Of a DNA stretch of 64,000 nt, positions 15,148 to 25,424 are shown piece by piece. The DNA is from Costertonia aggregata (GTDB lineage: Bacteria > Bacteroidota > Bacteroidia > Flavobacteriales > Flavobacteriaceae). Under the pieces are notes generated by a model that searched no databases, was not told the DNA's origin, and was given only the letters and a program-made list of their open reading frames with translations. The stretch is from assembly GCF_013402795.1 (NCBI RefSeq), contig NZ_CP058595.1, positions 283,501 to 347,500 of the forward strand, written 5' to 3'. The number at the start of each line of letters is the position of its first letter. The stretch's first letter is position 1. The translations under genes were made by a program, and so were the position numbers.

Positions 15148-18100
15148 CTATCTATACAAGGTAAAATGGCCAACATACTGCTGTTTATCCTGGTCATTCG
15201 CATTTACAACATACCAGTAATCACCTGTGGGTACTTCTGACCCTTCGTAGGTACCGTCCCAAGATGTAATTTGGTCTAGAATAGCGACTACCCTACCGTA
15301 CCTATCATAGATTTTGACTTCAATATTGGGAAAGAACTCCCTATTTCTAGGAAACCATTCATCATTGTTGTTATCGCCATCGGGGGTAAAGAAATTGGGA
15401 ATGTCCAACATACCCGTAAAATTAAACGGTATTTGAATCGTAGCTTCACAACCTCTAGCATCGATTACCCTTATGGTGACATTATCATCTTCGTTTAAGT
15501 TGTATGTATTTATATCTCCTGTGCTTTCGCCTTGAAAGAAAAATTCATACTCTCCAAAACCGCCTTCAGCAGTAGCGGTCAGTTCATTCGGACCTGTTTG
15601 TTCGGCGGTCAAAGTCAAAGGATCGTAGGCATCGATCTCAAATTCTACAAATTGTGCACAACCTCTTTGATGATACACATAAACCGTATGCATTCCGGGT
15701 GATAAATCTCCCCATGTTCGCTGTGTATCAGCTTGTGCGGTTATGGCATCTGTAGGATCCACCGGATCCAAGGCATAAAGCACGTCGGGCATTAAACTAG
15801 TATCTACTACGCTGACCGTTACCGTACTATTTGGAAATATGCCATCACACCCATATTGTACATCAAACTCGGGCACCAAATCTATTCCTATTTCTATGGG
15901 AACTACTACGTTTGTTTCACAACCTCGAGAGTCCCTTACGAAAATAACATAAGTCTCGCCTCCTCTCAAACTGTCAAAAAACATACTATCGTTCCTCACA
16001 AAATCTGCATCATCATTTGTATTGACACTGGTAAAATAAGGGGCGGTACCACCACTAACTTGCAACGTTACCGTGCCATTTTCTTCTCCAAGGCATATTT
16101 CTGGTGTAGAGTCGACTATACCTGCTACCAATTCCTGAGGTTCAAGGATTGGTACGGTCTGGGTTATAGTACAACCAAGTTCATCTTGAATAATGATTTC
16201 ATAACCAGAAGGTCTAGGTGACAAGTTCGAAAATGTTTTTCTATTGGGGTTTGATGGATCGTCTCCTTCGAAAAATTCACTCAAGGTATCGGAGATGGAA
16301 TATCGTATAACCCCGGTTCCCCCACTTGCCTCAATGATGATTTGACCGTCTGTTTCTCCGTTACATGAAACGGGTACAGCCTCCAAATATTCAAGTACCA
16401 ATGGTTCCTTAGGCTCTATAACTATCGGGTCTGAAATTGCGATACAACCACCGCTTTGGGCAAAGACCCAATAACTTCCCGGTCCTAAATTTCTGAAAAT
16501 ACCAGATGATTGTGGCCCACCGTTAGGTACAATATCACCTACAATCGGCATATTTGGAACCCCACCGTTGGCAGCACTTCCCAAATCATTATTCACTAAT
16601 GTGTAAATATAGTTTCCTATACCTCCAAAAGCTTCTGAACGTATAATACCGGTTGCCTCACCTGCACAGTTTATAGTGGCGTTCGTTAAATCCAACGCTA
16701 CAACCAATGGTGCGGCCGGATCTAGGGAAATTTGGTTTGACGATTCCGATGGACAACCATTGGAGTTTTGTACATCGTATATAAAGGGTCCCGGATCTAC
16801 TGTAATATCAGCGGAAATCTGAACCGATGTGGCTAAAGGGTCGGTCGTGCTGAACGGCACGAAGGCATCCGTAGTACCTGACCTTCTAAAGAAGTAGCTA
16901 ACGCCAAGTTCTGGATTGGAGACCGATAGCTCCATCAAGCCTAGGTCACCACAACCCGGTGGATTTAATTCTATTAGCTCAGGAATGATAATTTCCGGAT
17001 CTTGAATAGTAACCGAAGATGTAGTGAACTCACAATCCCAACCATCAAAGACAGATATGCTATACTCTCCTGCGGATAAGTTGGCAAATGTAGTTGTTGT
17101 TTGTAGACCACTGACCGTACCTTCTGTAATTCTATTTAATTGGTATAGATAATTACCGGCTCCTTGACCACCGACAACGTTAAAAACTTCTATACTACCA
17201 TCATTATCATTGTTACATTGTAACGGATTTACTATCTGAATATCTGCCGATATGGCCGTAGGTGGATTTAGGACTATTGAATTTGTTTCCGTACAGCCTA
17301 AAGCGTCCCTAACGTTTATCGTGAAGGTATCCGCATCCAAGCCTGAGACAATGTTGTTGGTATCAGGAAAATCCTGAACTATAGTACCATCCGATGCTAT
17401 TACCTGAAATTCATACGCGCCCCATCCACCATCACCGGTCAAGGTAATCTCACCGAGCCCAGGGTTTGCACATGTTACATCCGATGTTTGAACCGGAGTA
17501 ACCGTCAGTGGCCTATCCGGCCCTCTTACCGTTTCCACATTACTGAACGTATCACAAAAAGGTGTGTCCTGCGCATCTATCCTGACTATAAGATTACCCG
17601 CTGGTAACCCTCCGATGATTTCCGGGGTATTTATAGGTGCTGTCGTATCAAAAGAACCGGTTACTCCAGTAGTAGTTTCGACCCCTGCATTATCCCTTGT
17701 AAACACTTCATAATCATAAGCTCCCGTATAATTGTTTATTGTTATGCTTATTTCACCATCCCTGCCATTAAAGCAGGTTACCGGCCTGGTTTCTGCTATA
17801 ACGGCATCGATTGTATTATATTCCGGTACGTTGACGATATTCGTAATGTAGGAACAACCTCCTACCTCAGTAACTGCAAATATGTAGTCCCCAGAAGTAT
17901 CAATAGGGTAATTGATTCTGTCACCACCTCTAATTTGAAGCACCGGGCCGGAGCCTAAAGGCAACAATTCTACATCGTAATCCCCTGTTCCTTGATTTAC
18001 AATGACCTCAACGGAGCCCGGGTTTGCCGTAGTACCATCCACTGGGTCACAAGTAATCGGATTTACATTAAGCGTAAAAGTCAAATCGGTTGGTACCCGT

Positions 18101-21100
18101 AACAAAACATTACTGGTTTGCTCACACCCGTTTTGATCTCTCACGGTAACAATTATAGTTTGGTCAGCCCCATTATCAATAATTTCAAAAGTATTGGAGG
18201 TCTGGAAATTGGTACCATCAAAAGCAGCGGTACCATCATTTATACTATAACTATATGGAGCTGTACCTGTATCCGTACCGGAACCATCGCCATTGGTATC
18301 GGTAAAAACGGTTATCGTAGCAGTGCTAAATCGGTTACTGGATGGATCACAGGTAAACTCCGTATTAACGGTATTCATTTGAAGAACAGAAGGCTCGGCT
18401 ATAGTTCCGACGGCAAATCTATTGGAAACACAACCTCGGTTGGAAATTACCTCAACCTCATACGTTTCAGGTCCTAAATTATCAAAAGTCGCAGAAGTCT
18501 GCGGTCCTGCCACCAAACCACCACTATCGTATAAGAAATAGGACAATGGTGTATCAGTATCGGTGCCTGCAGCCAACTCTACCGTGATAGAGCCATCATT
18601 GGCACCGTTACATGAAATATCGTCCATAGGGGCTGCCGTAATTTGCGGAGAGACTACTGTAGTAACTTCCACTGTGGCCACCGCTGTACATAACGGTAAG
18701 GTATTGGAAGATAAATCTGTAACCAATATATTATATCGCTCCCCTACCGGATTAGGATTCAAGCCCGTAAAACTATTGGAGGTTTGCGGCGTACCTATAT
18801 CGGTTGTAATTCCCGTAGCAATGACCTCACTACGCAATTGAAACTCAAAATTTCCACTACCGCCCGTTGTATTTACCGTTATTTCTCCATCTCCAGCATT
18901 ACAGGTAGGTAATGAGGTCGCATCTGCAGAAATCGCAAAGAAATCAAAAACCTCGGCAACTACCGTATTGGTACAACCGTTACCATCACGTACCGTAATG
19001 GTATACGAACCGGGATTGGGTACCGTGAAATTGGGGCTGTCCTGAAAACCGCCACCGATATCATATTGGAAAACATCTTCCGGGGCCGTAGAAGCACTAT
19101 TTAATGGTGAGGTAACATTCACCGTATAGTTACTTACCGCCGTACATTGGTTGACAACATCAACAGTTGGTGTAGGAACTCCAGGTGCCTCGGTTACCGT
19201 AACAGGTGTAAAACTGATACAACCATTGGCATCTTGAATATAAAAATTATACGTTTCCGGGTATGGCCCTGATATTTCATAAATAGTCTGGGTTGTATAC
19301 GCTGCCAAAGCTGGTTCAGGATCGGTACTAAGAACATAAGCATAAGTATAACCTGGTGCACCACCGTTGCCACTAACCGTTACAAATGCATTTCTCCCAG
19401 CTCCTGAAACCGTGGGACATAAGGCTGGCTCATTGTTTGTAACAACCAAAGCAGGGCCCTCCTCAATGATAGAAACCAAGGTACCATCGTTACAGGTAGT
19501 ATCATCATCAGTAACTATTACTTGATAATTACCGGCCGACAATCCTGTAAACGAATCCGAATAAGGTATGGTCACTCCGGTCAATGGCCCAGCTGTGTTA
19601 ACTACGGCACCGGTATTTGTATTTTCCAATCGGATAGTAATGTTTGCAGGACTTGCAATCCCTGTTATCGTATAATCGATAACCCCAGCCCCGTTGGAAG
19701 CACACGAAAGTGTATTTGCCGATGCATTTACATTGATGGTAGATGGACCGGTAATGGGTGGTATTTCTTGAATATATTCGCATCCATTGGCATCTCTAAC
19801 CTCCACAAAGTAGGTGACACCAAATTCGACTTGACCTACAAAATCGTGTATATCCGTACCATTTACATTGGCCAGTACATATCCTAAAGGACTGCCCACC
19901 AATCTAAATTCGTATGGTGCAGTTCCTCCAGCAGCTTGTACCCTGTACGTGAAAGCAGGATCATTACAAGCAACAGTAGGGAAATCCAAAGGTGTCAAAG
20001 TAAGTTGATTTTGATCAATGGTCACCACATCCCTGTCCTCACAACCAGAAGCATCCGTAGTGACTACCGTATATGTGCCTTGTGCAATATTCGGGAAGTT
20101 AACAGCTGTACTGGAGGTAGGGCCTATTGATGTAACCAAAGTGCCATTTACATCCAATAAAGTATAGGTAAAATCCGCTGTTCCGTTCGTTACATTGGTA
20201 ACGTCTATTGATCCAAAAGTTGTCGCTCCGGTACAGATAGCATTATTCGGAACAACCGTGGCATCTACAGCGGTACTTGGATTTATTGTAGCTGATAATA
20301 TGGGGCTTTCACAGCCTCTACTATCCCTAACCCTAAAATCGGCATACGTTCCCGGCGCATATCCGGAGAATACATTTTGGGTACTATAAGTAAGTCCGCC
20401 ATCGTTACTGAATTCATAAGGTGCAACACCCTGTGTTGTGTCTGCATTTACCGTTACCGTTCCACTAGTTAAATCACCACATACCGTATCAGAACCTACA
20501 GCGGCGCCAGCGATTACCTCGGTCGGGGATAAAGTCACTACATTGGTTTCGGTGGGACATCCTTGGCTATCGAATATTTGAAACTGAAAATTAGTATCTG
20601 TAGTTACCAAAGCAGCAGGAACATTGTAAACAAAAGTATTTCCCGTAAATGTAAAGTTAGAACTACTGTAAGGTTGTGCGGTCAAGGGTGCGGTATCAAA
20701 TCGCACTTCATAATGATCGTAGTTGCCCCCAGAGGGATACCCATCATTGACAACAACCCTTATTTGCGCATCGGGCCCAGCACATGTAAGTTCCCGAATG
20801 ATGGTGGCCGTACCTCTTATCTCCGGTTGGACAATCTGGGTTAACGTGTCGGAGCAATCTTGGGAATCCCTAACTTCGATCGTATATGTATTGGGTGTTA
20901 GACCTGAAAATGAAAAATCGCCTGTAGTGGGGGCAGAAAAAGCTCCGCCGTTTATACTATATCTAAATGGCCCTACTCCAGTAGTAGGTTCATTTACGAC
21001 CAAGGTAGCTGCATTATTATTATCATAGCAAAGGTCGGAAGCAGTTGTATTCAATGTAAGCACTGGAGCTTCCAATGCGGTCAATGTAAAAGAACCGGTG

Positions 21101-23631
21101 ACCGTACAACCGTTGGTATCTTCAACTGTTACAGTATATAGACCCTCGGTAGAAAGGTTGGTAAACGTTCTTCCGTTTCTAGGTCCTCTATCCGGTGCGG
21201 GTGCAGGTTGGTCCAATGTATATCGATTACCGCCCCAGCCGCCACTGGTCTCTACCCTTACGCTACCTATATTTCCATTTTGGCAATTCATATCGGTCAC
21301 TACCAAATTATCGATTGTCAATGCAGCGGATGGCTCTTCTATCGTCAAGGTAGCATTCGAGGGACAATTGGTCTCTTCATCCTCAACAGTAATAGTATAC
21401 GTGCCAGCTGTCAAGCCAGTCAAAGGAATGATACCGCTAGACTCACCGGTCGTGACCGGTCCGCCATCTATACTCCAACTATACGTAGTATTGAATCCAT
21501 CAATTAAAAACCTACCTTCACCATCATTGCCGCCAAAACAGGTTACAACCCTGGTCTGCTGCGCCCTTGCTGAAATAGAACTTATATCGGTAATCGCAAA
21601 GTTTTCGTCGTAAGAACATCCTGCACCATCGGTGACCCTAAACGTGTAAGTTCCCAGTCCCAATCCTGGAAAAACAGTATTATCGCCGTTGTTTACGGCA
21701 CTTGCCCCAGGTGCTATTATCTCATAATCGTAATCGGCTGGCAAACCAGTACCTCCTGTTGATGTGACCGTAACCGTTGCGGTACCGGTAGCACAATCAA
21801 CTGTGGATATGGCGAAATCCAAATCGGTTGGTTTATCCAAGGGATCAAACACAATGGGTGTCAAAGGTTGTACACATCCATTGGCATCACGAATCAAAGG
21901 TGTATAGCTACCTACTCCTAAGTTTGAGAAAGTGCTTCCAGGACCAAATCCGGCCCCTATACTAAATTCGTAGGGTGCCGTACCACCAGAAGGGGCATTG
22001 ATAATGATTTGTCCACCCGTCTCGTTAAGACAAGTAGGGGCTGTTGAACTTGCCGTACTTGTAATGGTCGAAACCGTACCCACTGTAGCCGTATCCACAA
22101 TATCACAGGAGAAAGCGCCTTGTTGATAGCGAATCACCACATTATAAGTGTTGGGTGCCAGATTACTGAATACGTTACTTACCTGAAAGGAAGATCCACC
22201 ATTGATACTGTACGTTATATTGTATCCATTAGTATTACTTACATTAAAAGTGACGCTACCATCATTGGCTCCACCGCAGTTTCCATCATCGGTTACAATA
22301 CCATAGGTAGGCTCGGGAATGTCCTCTACATCTACCGCAGCATTTCTTCTACAGCCATTGGCATCTTCGATAACTATAGGATAATTCCCTGGAGTACTAA
22401 CATTAAATGTTGTTGTAGCTGTGTATGTCGTGCTAAAAGTTGCTCCCCCATCTAGACTAAAACGATATGGTGCCGATCCCCCGGAAGTCTCCAAGTTTAC
22501 GGCAACCGATGTCGCCCCACATCCAAAACTGTCCGATGCTGTTGCCGATGCGGCCAAAGGTGTTATGCCCGCACCAATTTCTATGGGATTACCACCAACA
22601 TCCAAAGTAATCAACTCAGAACATTTATTGGTTTCAACGCGAATCGTATATGTTCCGGGACTTACATTTAAAAACGAGTAAGCATCAGAACCGTTAGGTC
22701 CAAAGGTATCAACGGTTATACCGTTTTTTATCAATCTATAGGTATAAAAACCCGGTACATTAAATACAGACACATCAATACTTCCCAATTCACCGCTACA
22801 AAGAATATCATTTACATTGACCTCGGCACTTATATCCAAACTTGCTACATTTACCGTATTGGATGGGAAGACACAGGCACTAGCCGAAACATTTCTCAAA
22901 CGCACAAAAACCTGGTAATCACCAGGCGTAGTAATGTCAAAAAACGGATCATCTTGGTAGGTAGTACCATCCAGACTGTATTCATATCCCGCGGGGACAT
23001 TCGTGATTTCAACCCTTCCCGGATTACCACAAACAATGTCCTCCTTTATTAATTGAGGGTCCAAGGGGTTCAAGGTAGATTTAAAATAAAAAAACTGTCC
23101 GGAACCTATCCTAACCCTAAATTCACCCGAAGAATCAAGGTTGTACGTGGGTGAGGTACTGACCAAATTCCATGTACATGAAGGGTTGGCATTTGGACAA
23201 TCATCCTGTACCGAAGCCGTACAACTACCGGCATCCAACTTTTCCCATCGGTAAGAACCACCGCTTTGGCTCAAAGAGAGTGTACGTATATCACTGGTAC
23301 CACAAAGAAAGAATTTTGCCAAGGTACTGCCATCGTTCGGGCACACCACTTCTTCATCCGCTCCTTGGATAATCGTCATAAACATCGGAGGGGCAAAAGC
23401 ATTTGAGGTTTTTGCGGTTGTGTTTGCAATACCATCGATACCATCGAATTTTTCATTGGTTTCCTTTTTATCCATTGAAAAATCAATGGAAGCCAATGTA
23501 GCTTCGATACCTGAAGTGACTTCAGTGATTATTCCGTAAACCGATGTATTAGCTATAGCCGATGTACATACTATTGATATAGCTATCAATAGAAGGGCAT
23601 ACAAATAATGCCTTGTTTTTTTTGGGAGCAT
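15148..23631 (-). CDS. Giant SprB-like repetitive cell-surface adhesin with T9SS type B C-terminus
   Basis: A 2827-residue secreted protein. It starts with a signal peptide (KKTRHYLYALLLIAISIVC, cut near residue 28). The body is a long array of Ig-like SprB-type modules, each opening with a form of C-NG-NDGSI (VSCNGETDGQI, LQCNNDNDGSI, ISCNGANDGSI, VTCFNGRDGEI) followed by GGTAPYEFS or similar and ending in VxDxxGC. The last 85 or so residues (PNFFTPDGDNNNDEW to GHFTLYR) are the gliding-associated type B sorting domain that directs export through the type IX system. Such proteins act as mobile adhesins in gliding or as polysaccharide- or cell-binding fibres. No SprF/PorP-like partner gene lies downstream, where one is usual; tRNA genes follow instead. 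The start at the ATG at 23631 fits the signal peptide. Confidence 0.9.
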   Translation of the reverse strand: MLPKKTRHYLYALLLIAISIVCTSAIANTSVYGIITEVTSGIEATLASIDFSMDKKETNEKFDGIDGIANTTAKTSNAFAPPMFMTIIQGADEEVVCPNDGSTLAKFFLCGTSDIRTLSLSQSGGSYRWEKLDAGSCTASVQDDCPNANPSCTWNLVSTSPTYNLDSSGEFRVRIGSGQFFYFKSTLNPLDPQLIKEDIVCGNPGRVEITNVPAGYEYSLDGTTYQDDPFFDITTPGDYQVFVRLRNVSASACVFPSNTVNVASLDISAEVNVNDILCSGELGSIDVSVFNVPGFYTYRLIKNGITVDTFGPNGSDAYSFLNVSPGTYTIRVETNKCSELITLDVGGNPIEIGAGITPLAASATASDSFGCGATSVAVNLETSGGSAPYRFSLDGGATFSTTYTATTTFNVSTPGNYPIVIEDANGCRRNAAVDVEDIPEPTYGIVTDDGNCGGANDGSVTFNVSNTNGYNITYSINGGSSFQVSNVFSNLAPNTYNVVIRYQQGAFSCDIVDTATVGTVSTITSTASSTAPTCLNETGGQIIINAPSGGTAPYEFSIGAGFGPGSTFSNLGVGSYTPLIRDANGCVQPLTPIVFDPLDKPTDLDFAISTVDCATGTATVTVTSTGGTGLPADYDYEIIAPGASAVNNGDNTVFPGLGLGTYTFRVTDGAGCSYDENFAITDISSISARAQQTRVVTCFGGNDGEGRFLIDGFNTTYSWSIDGGPVTTGESSGIIPLTGLTAGTYTITVEDEETNCPSNATLTIEEPSAALTIDNLVVTDMNCQNGNIGSVRVETSGGWGGNRYTLDQPAPAPDRGPRNGRTFTNLSTEGLYTVTVEDTNGCTVTGSFTLTALEAPVLTLNTTASDLCYDNNNAATLVVNEPTTGVGPFRYSINGGAFSAPTTGDFSFSGLTPNTYTIEVRDSQDCSDTLTQIVQPEIRGTATIIRELTCAGPDAQIRVVVNDGYPSGGNYDHYEVRFDTAPLTAQPYSSSNFTFTGNTFVYNVPAALVTTDTNFQFQIFDSQGCPTETNVVTLSPTEVIAGAAVGSDTVCGDLTSGTVTVNADTTQGVAPYEFSNDGGLTYSTQNVFSGYAPGTYADFRVRDSRGCESPILSATINPSTAVDATVVPNNAICTGATTFGSIDVTNVTNGTADFTYTLLDVNGTLVTSIGPTSSTAVNFPNIAQGTYTVVTTDASGCEDRDVVTIDQNQLTLTPLDFPTVACNDPAFTYRVQAAGGTAPYEFRLVGSPLGYVLANVNGTDIHDFVGQVEFGVTYFVEVRDANGCEYIQEIPPITGPSTINVNASANTLSCASNGAGVIDYTITGIASPANITIRLENTNTGAVVNTAGPLTGVTIPYSDSFTGLSAGNYQVIVTDDDTTCNDGTLVSIIEEGPALVVTNNEPALCPTVSGAGRNAFVTVSGNGGAPGYTYAYVLSTDPEPALAAYTTQTIYEISGPYPETYNFYIQDANGCISFTPVTVTEAPGVPTPTVDVVNQCTAVSNYTVNVTSPLNSASTAPEDVFQYDIGGGFQDSPNFTVPNPGSYTITVRDGNGCTNTVVAEVFDFFAISADATSLPTCNAGDGEITVNTTGGSGNFEFQLRSEVIATGITTDIGTPQTSNSFTGLNPNPVGERYNILVTDLSSNTLPLCTAVATVEVTTVVSPQITAAPMDDISCNGANDGSITVELAAGTDTDTPLSYFLYDSGGLVAGPQTSATFDNLGPETYEVEVISNRGCVSNRFAVGTIAEPSVLQMNTVNTEFTCDPSSNRFSTATITVFTDTNGDGSGTDTGTAPYSYSINDGTAAFDGTNFQTSNTFEIIDNGADQTIIVTVRDQNGCEQTSNVLLRVPTDLTFTLNVNPITCDPVDGTTANPGSVEVIVNQGTGDYDVELLPLGSGPVLQIRGGDRINYPIDTSGDYIFAVTEVGGCSYITNIVNVPEYNTIDAVIAETRPVTCFNGRDGEISITINNYTGAYDYEVFTRDNAGVETTTGVTGSFDTTAPINTPEIIGGLPAGNLIVRIDAQDTPFCDTFSNVETVRGPDRPLTVTPVQTSDVTCANPGLGEITLTGDGGWGAYEFQVIASDGTIVQDFPDTNNIVSGLDADTFTINVRDALGCTETNSIVLNPPTAISADIQIVNPLQCNNDNDGSIEVFNVVGGQGAGNYLYQLNRITEGTVSGLQTTTTFANLSAGEYSISVFDGWDCEFTTSSVTIQDPEIIIPELIELNPPGCGDLGLMELSVSNPELGVSYFFRRSGTTDAFVPFSTTDPLATSVQISADITVDPGPFIYDVQNSNGCPSESSNQISLDPAAPLVVALDLTNATINCAGEATGIIRSEAFGGIGNYIYTLVNNDLGSAANGGVPNMPIVGDIVPNGGPQSSGIFRNLGPGSYWVFAQSGGCIAISDPIVIEPKEPLVLEYLEAVPVSCNGETDGQIIIEASGGTGVIRYSISDTLSEFFEGDDPSNPNRKTFSNLSPRPSGYEIIIQDELGCTITQTVPILEPQELVAGIVDSTPEICLGEENGTVTLQVSGGTAPYFTSVNTNDDADFVRNDSMFFDSLRGGETYVIFVRDSRGCETNVVVPIEIGIDLVPEFDVQYGCDGIFPNSTVTVSVVDTSLMPDVLYALDPVDPTDAITAQADTQRTWGDLSPGMHTVYVYHQRGCAQFVEFEIDAYDPLTLTAEQTGPNELTATAEGGFGEYEFFFQGESTGDINTYNLNEDDNVTIRVIDARGCEATIQIPFNFTGMLDIPNFFTPDGDNNNDEWFPRNREFFPNIEVKIYDRYGRVVAILDQITSWDGTYEGSEVPTGDYWYVVNANDQDKQQYVGHFTLYR

Positions 23632-23767
23632 AGGTTAAGCGTATTTGGGGCAAGAACAGTTTAGATTTGGGGACCTAAATATTCTATAGCGTAATTATTT
23701 AAACTTATATTTTTCTATTTATCTTTAACCCTAGGGTTACCTTAAACTTTTATTTTAACGTCGGATT

Positions 23768-24892
23768 ATGAAAAAAAGTATCGTTCTCACCCATATTTTC
23801 GTTGTAATGCTAACCGTTTCTTGCGGTCAGGAAGCCAAAAATGAAATAAATACGCCTTCGGAAACATCATTTTCTGCCGAGTTGTTTATTGATAATCTAC
23901 AAATTCCGTGGGGTATGGCCTTCTTACCGGACGGTAGTCTTTTGATTACCGAAAAAGCGGGCGAACTCATACATTTTAAAGATGGAAAAAAGACATTGGT
24001 CTCAAATGTTCCCGAAGTATACACAAGAGGTCAAGGTGGGCTTTTAGACATAGAAACGCATCCCGATTATGTCAACAATGGTTGGTTATACCTATCTTAT
24101 TCATCAGAGGAAGGCGATGAAAAAGGGGGACATACAGCAATTATGCGGGCTAAGTTGAACGGCAACACATTAGTGGAAAAGCAACTGCTATACAAAGCAT
24201 CTCCCAATACCACCAAAGGGCAACATTTTGGTTCTAGAATAGAATTTGATGATGAGGGTTACCTATACTTTTCGATAGGGGACCGTGGAAATCGTGCTGT
24301 AAATCCGCAGGATATCACAAGGGATGGTGGTAAAATTTATAGAATAAATGCTGATGGCAGTATTCCTCAAGACAATCCCTTTGCCAATGAAACAAATGCC
24401 AAAGAAGCCATATTCAGTTACGGACACAGAAATCCACAGGGTATGATGAAAAATCCCTACACCGGAGCAATTTGGGTTCACGAACATGGCCCCAAGGGTG
24501 GTGATGAAATCAATATTATAAAAAAGGCTGCAAATTTTGGTTGGCCGGTCATCACCTATGGCGTAAACTATAGCGGAACACCAATTACCGACGAAACCTC
24601 AAGGGAAGGTATGGAGCAACCCGTTCATTATTGGGTACCATCCATAGCCCCTAGTGGAATGACATTCGTAAACTCCGATAAATATCCAGAATGGAAGGGA
24701 AATCTCTTGGTCGGTTCTTTGTCGTTTCAATATTTGGAACTACTGGTCATGAATGGTGAAAAAGTAACGGATAGGCAAAAACTATTGGATGGTTTTGGGC
24801 GTGTTCGTAATGTAAAACAAGGCCCTGATGGTTATATTTATGTAGCGGTCGAAGGTAAAGGAATTTATAAATTGATACCTGAAAATCAATAG
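23768..24892 (+). CDS. PQQ-dependent aldose sugar dehydrogenase-like lipoprotein (GSDH family)
   Basis: A 374-residue six-bladed propeller of the glucose/sorbosone dehydrogenase family, probably oxidising aldoses in the periplasm with PQQ. The signal ends in a lipobox, LTVSC, with lipid-carrying C19. Family marks are IPWGMAFLPDGSLLITEK, GQGGLLDIETHPDY, GQHFGSRIEF (H153 in the place of the catalytic base), FSIGDRGNR, HEHGPKGGDEIN and GWPVITYGVNYSG. It is followed after 36 bases by a small cytochrome c, a natural electron acceptor. No PQQ synthesis genes are in the window, so the cofactor may be scavenged; this, and the actual substrate, are open. Confidence 0.88.
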   Translation: MKKSIVLTHIFVVMLTVSCGQEAKNEINTPSETSFSAELFIDNLQIPWGMAFLPDGSLLITEKAGELIHFKDGKKTLVSNVPEVYTRGQGGLLDIETHPDYVNNGWLYLSYSSEEGDEKGGHTAIMRAKLNGNTLVEKQLLYKASPNTTKGQHFGSRIEFDDEGYLYFSIGDRGNRAVNPQDITRDGGKIYRINADGSIPQDNPFANETNAKEAIFSYGHRNPQGMMKNPYTGAIWVHEHGPKGGDEINIIKKAANFGWPVITYGVNYSGTPITDETSREGMEQPVHYWVPSIAPSGMTFVNSDKYPEWKGNLLVGSLSFQYLELLVMNGEKVTDRQKLLDGFGRVRNVKQGPDGYIYVAVEGKGIYKLIPENQ

Positions 24893-24928
24893 ATCATACT
24901 ATCGTTCCATTTTTTATTAGCATCCTGT

Positions 24929-25330
24929 ATGAGAATTTCACTCCTGTTTTTTGCGTTGTTCTTTTTATTCTCAATACATTATTTCCAAGACGATATACTA
25001 CTTAAAAGCATGGACAGGGGATCAAAATTATATAGAAAAAACTGTGTCGTCTGCCATGGTAAAAATGGTACGGGAAAAGGGAAGCGTATTCCGCCTTTGG
25101 CCCAATCGGATTATTTATTGAACAATATCGATAAAAGCATAAGAGGTATTAAATATGGGCTCAAGGGAGAAATCATGGTCAACGGTGTCACTTATGATAA
25201 GGTCATGAAACCATCTGGATTGACGGATCCAGAAATTACCGATATCATGAATTTTATCCTGAATAGTTGGGACAATACCACAGAAACTTTGATAACCGTG
25301 GAAACCGTAAAAAAAGTGATAAAGCAATAA
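24929..25330 (+). CDS. Small class I cytochrome c
   Basis: A 133-residue protein with an N-terminal hydrophobic leader (residues 1-17) and one haem site, C39-VV-C42-H43, with the typical continuation GKNGTGKGKRIPPLA. A methionine in the segment YDKVMKPSGLTD is the likely sixth haem ligand. It follows the sugar dehydrogenase gene by 36 bases on the same strand, which suggests that it takes the electrons from sugar oxidation to a terminal oxidase. The leader has no clear lipobox, so it may be membrane-tethered or released in the periplasm. Confidence 0.88.
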   Translation: MRISLLFFALFFLFSIHYFQDDILLKSMDRGSKLYRKNCVVCHGKNGTGKGKRIPPLAQSDYLLNNIDKSIRGIKYGLKGEIMVNGVTYDKVMKPSGLTDPEITDIMNFILNSWDNTTETLITVETVKKVIKQ

Positions 25331-25424
25331 CATTCCACAACCAAATTTTGAATGTTCAAAAGTTTATCCACAAAATGTAATACGGTGGACTTTCAAGTTG
25401 TTCCACAAATGTGCTTGGGGTTCT

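Noticed and set aside
15856-23372. Many long open frames on the + strand opposite the giant adhesin gene (for example at 15856-16221 and 21098-21613).
   Set aside because: They mirror the composition of the repeated minus-strand gene, lack family motifs and start signals, and the minus-strand frame is unbroken for 2827 codons.
15148-23631. Spaced similar segments that could suggest a CRISPR or tandem DNA repeat.
   Set aside because: The similarity is at protein level (Ig-like modules of roughly 70-90 residues) and the DNA copies differ; no short identical repeat with constant spacers is seen.
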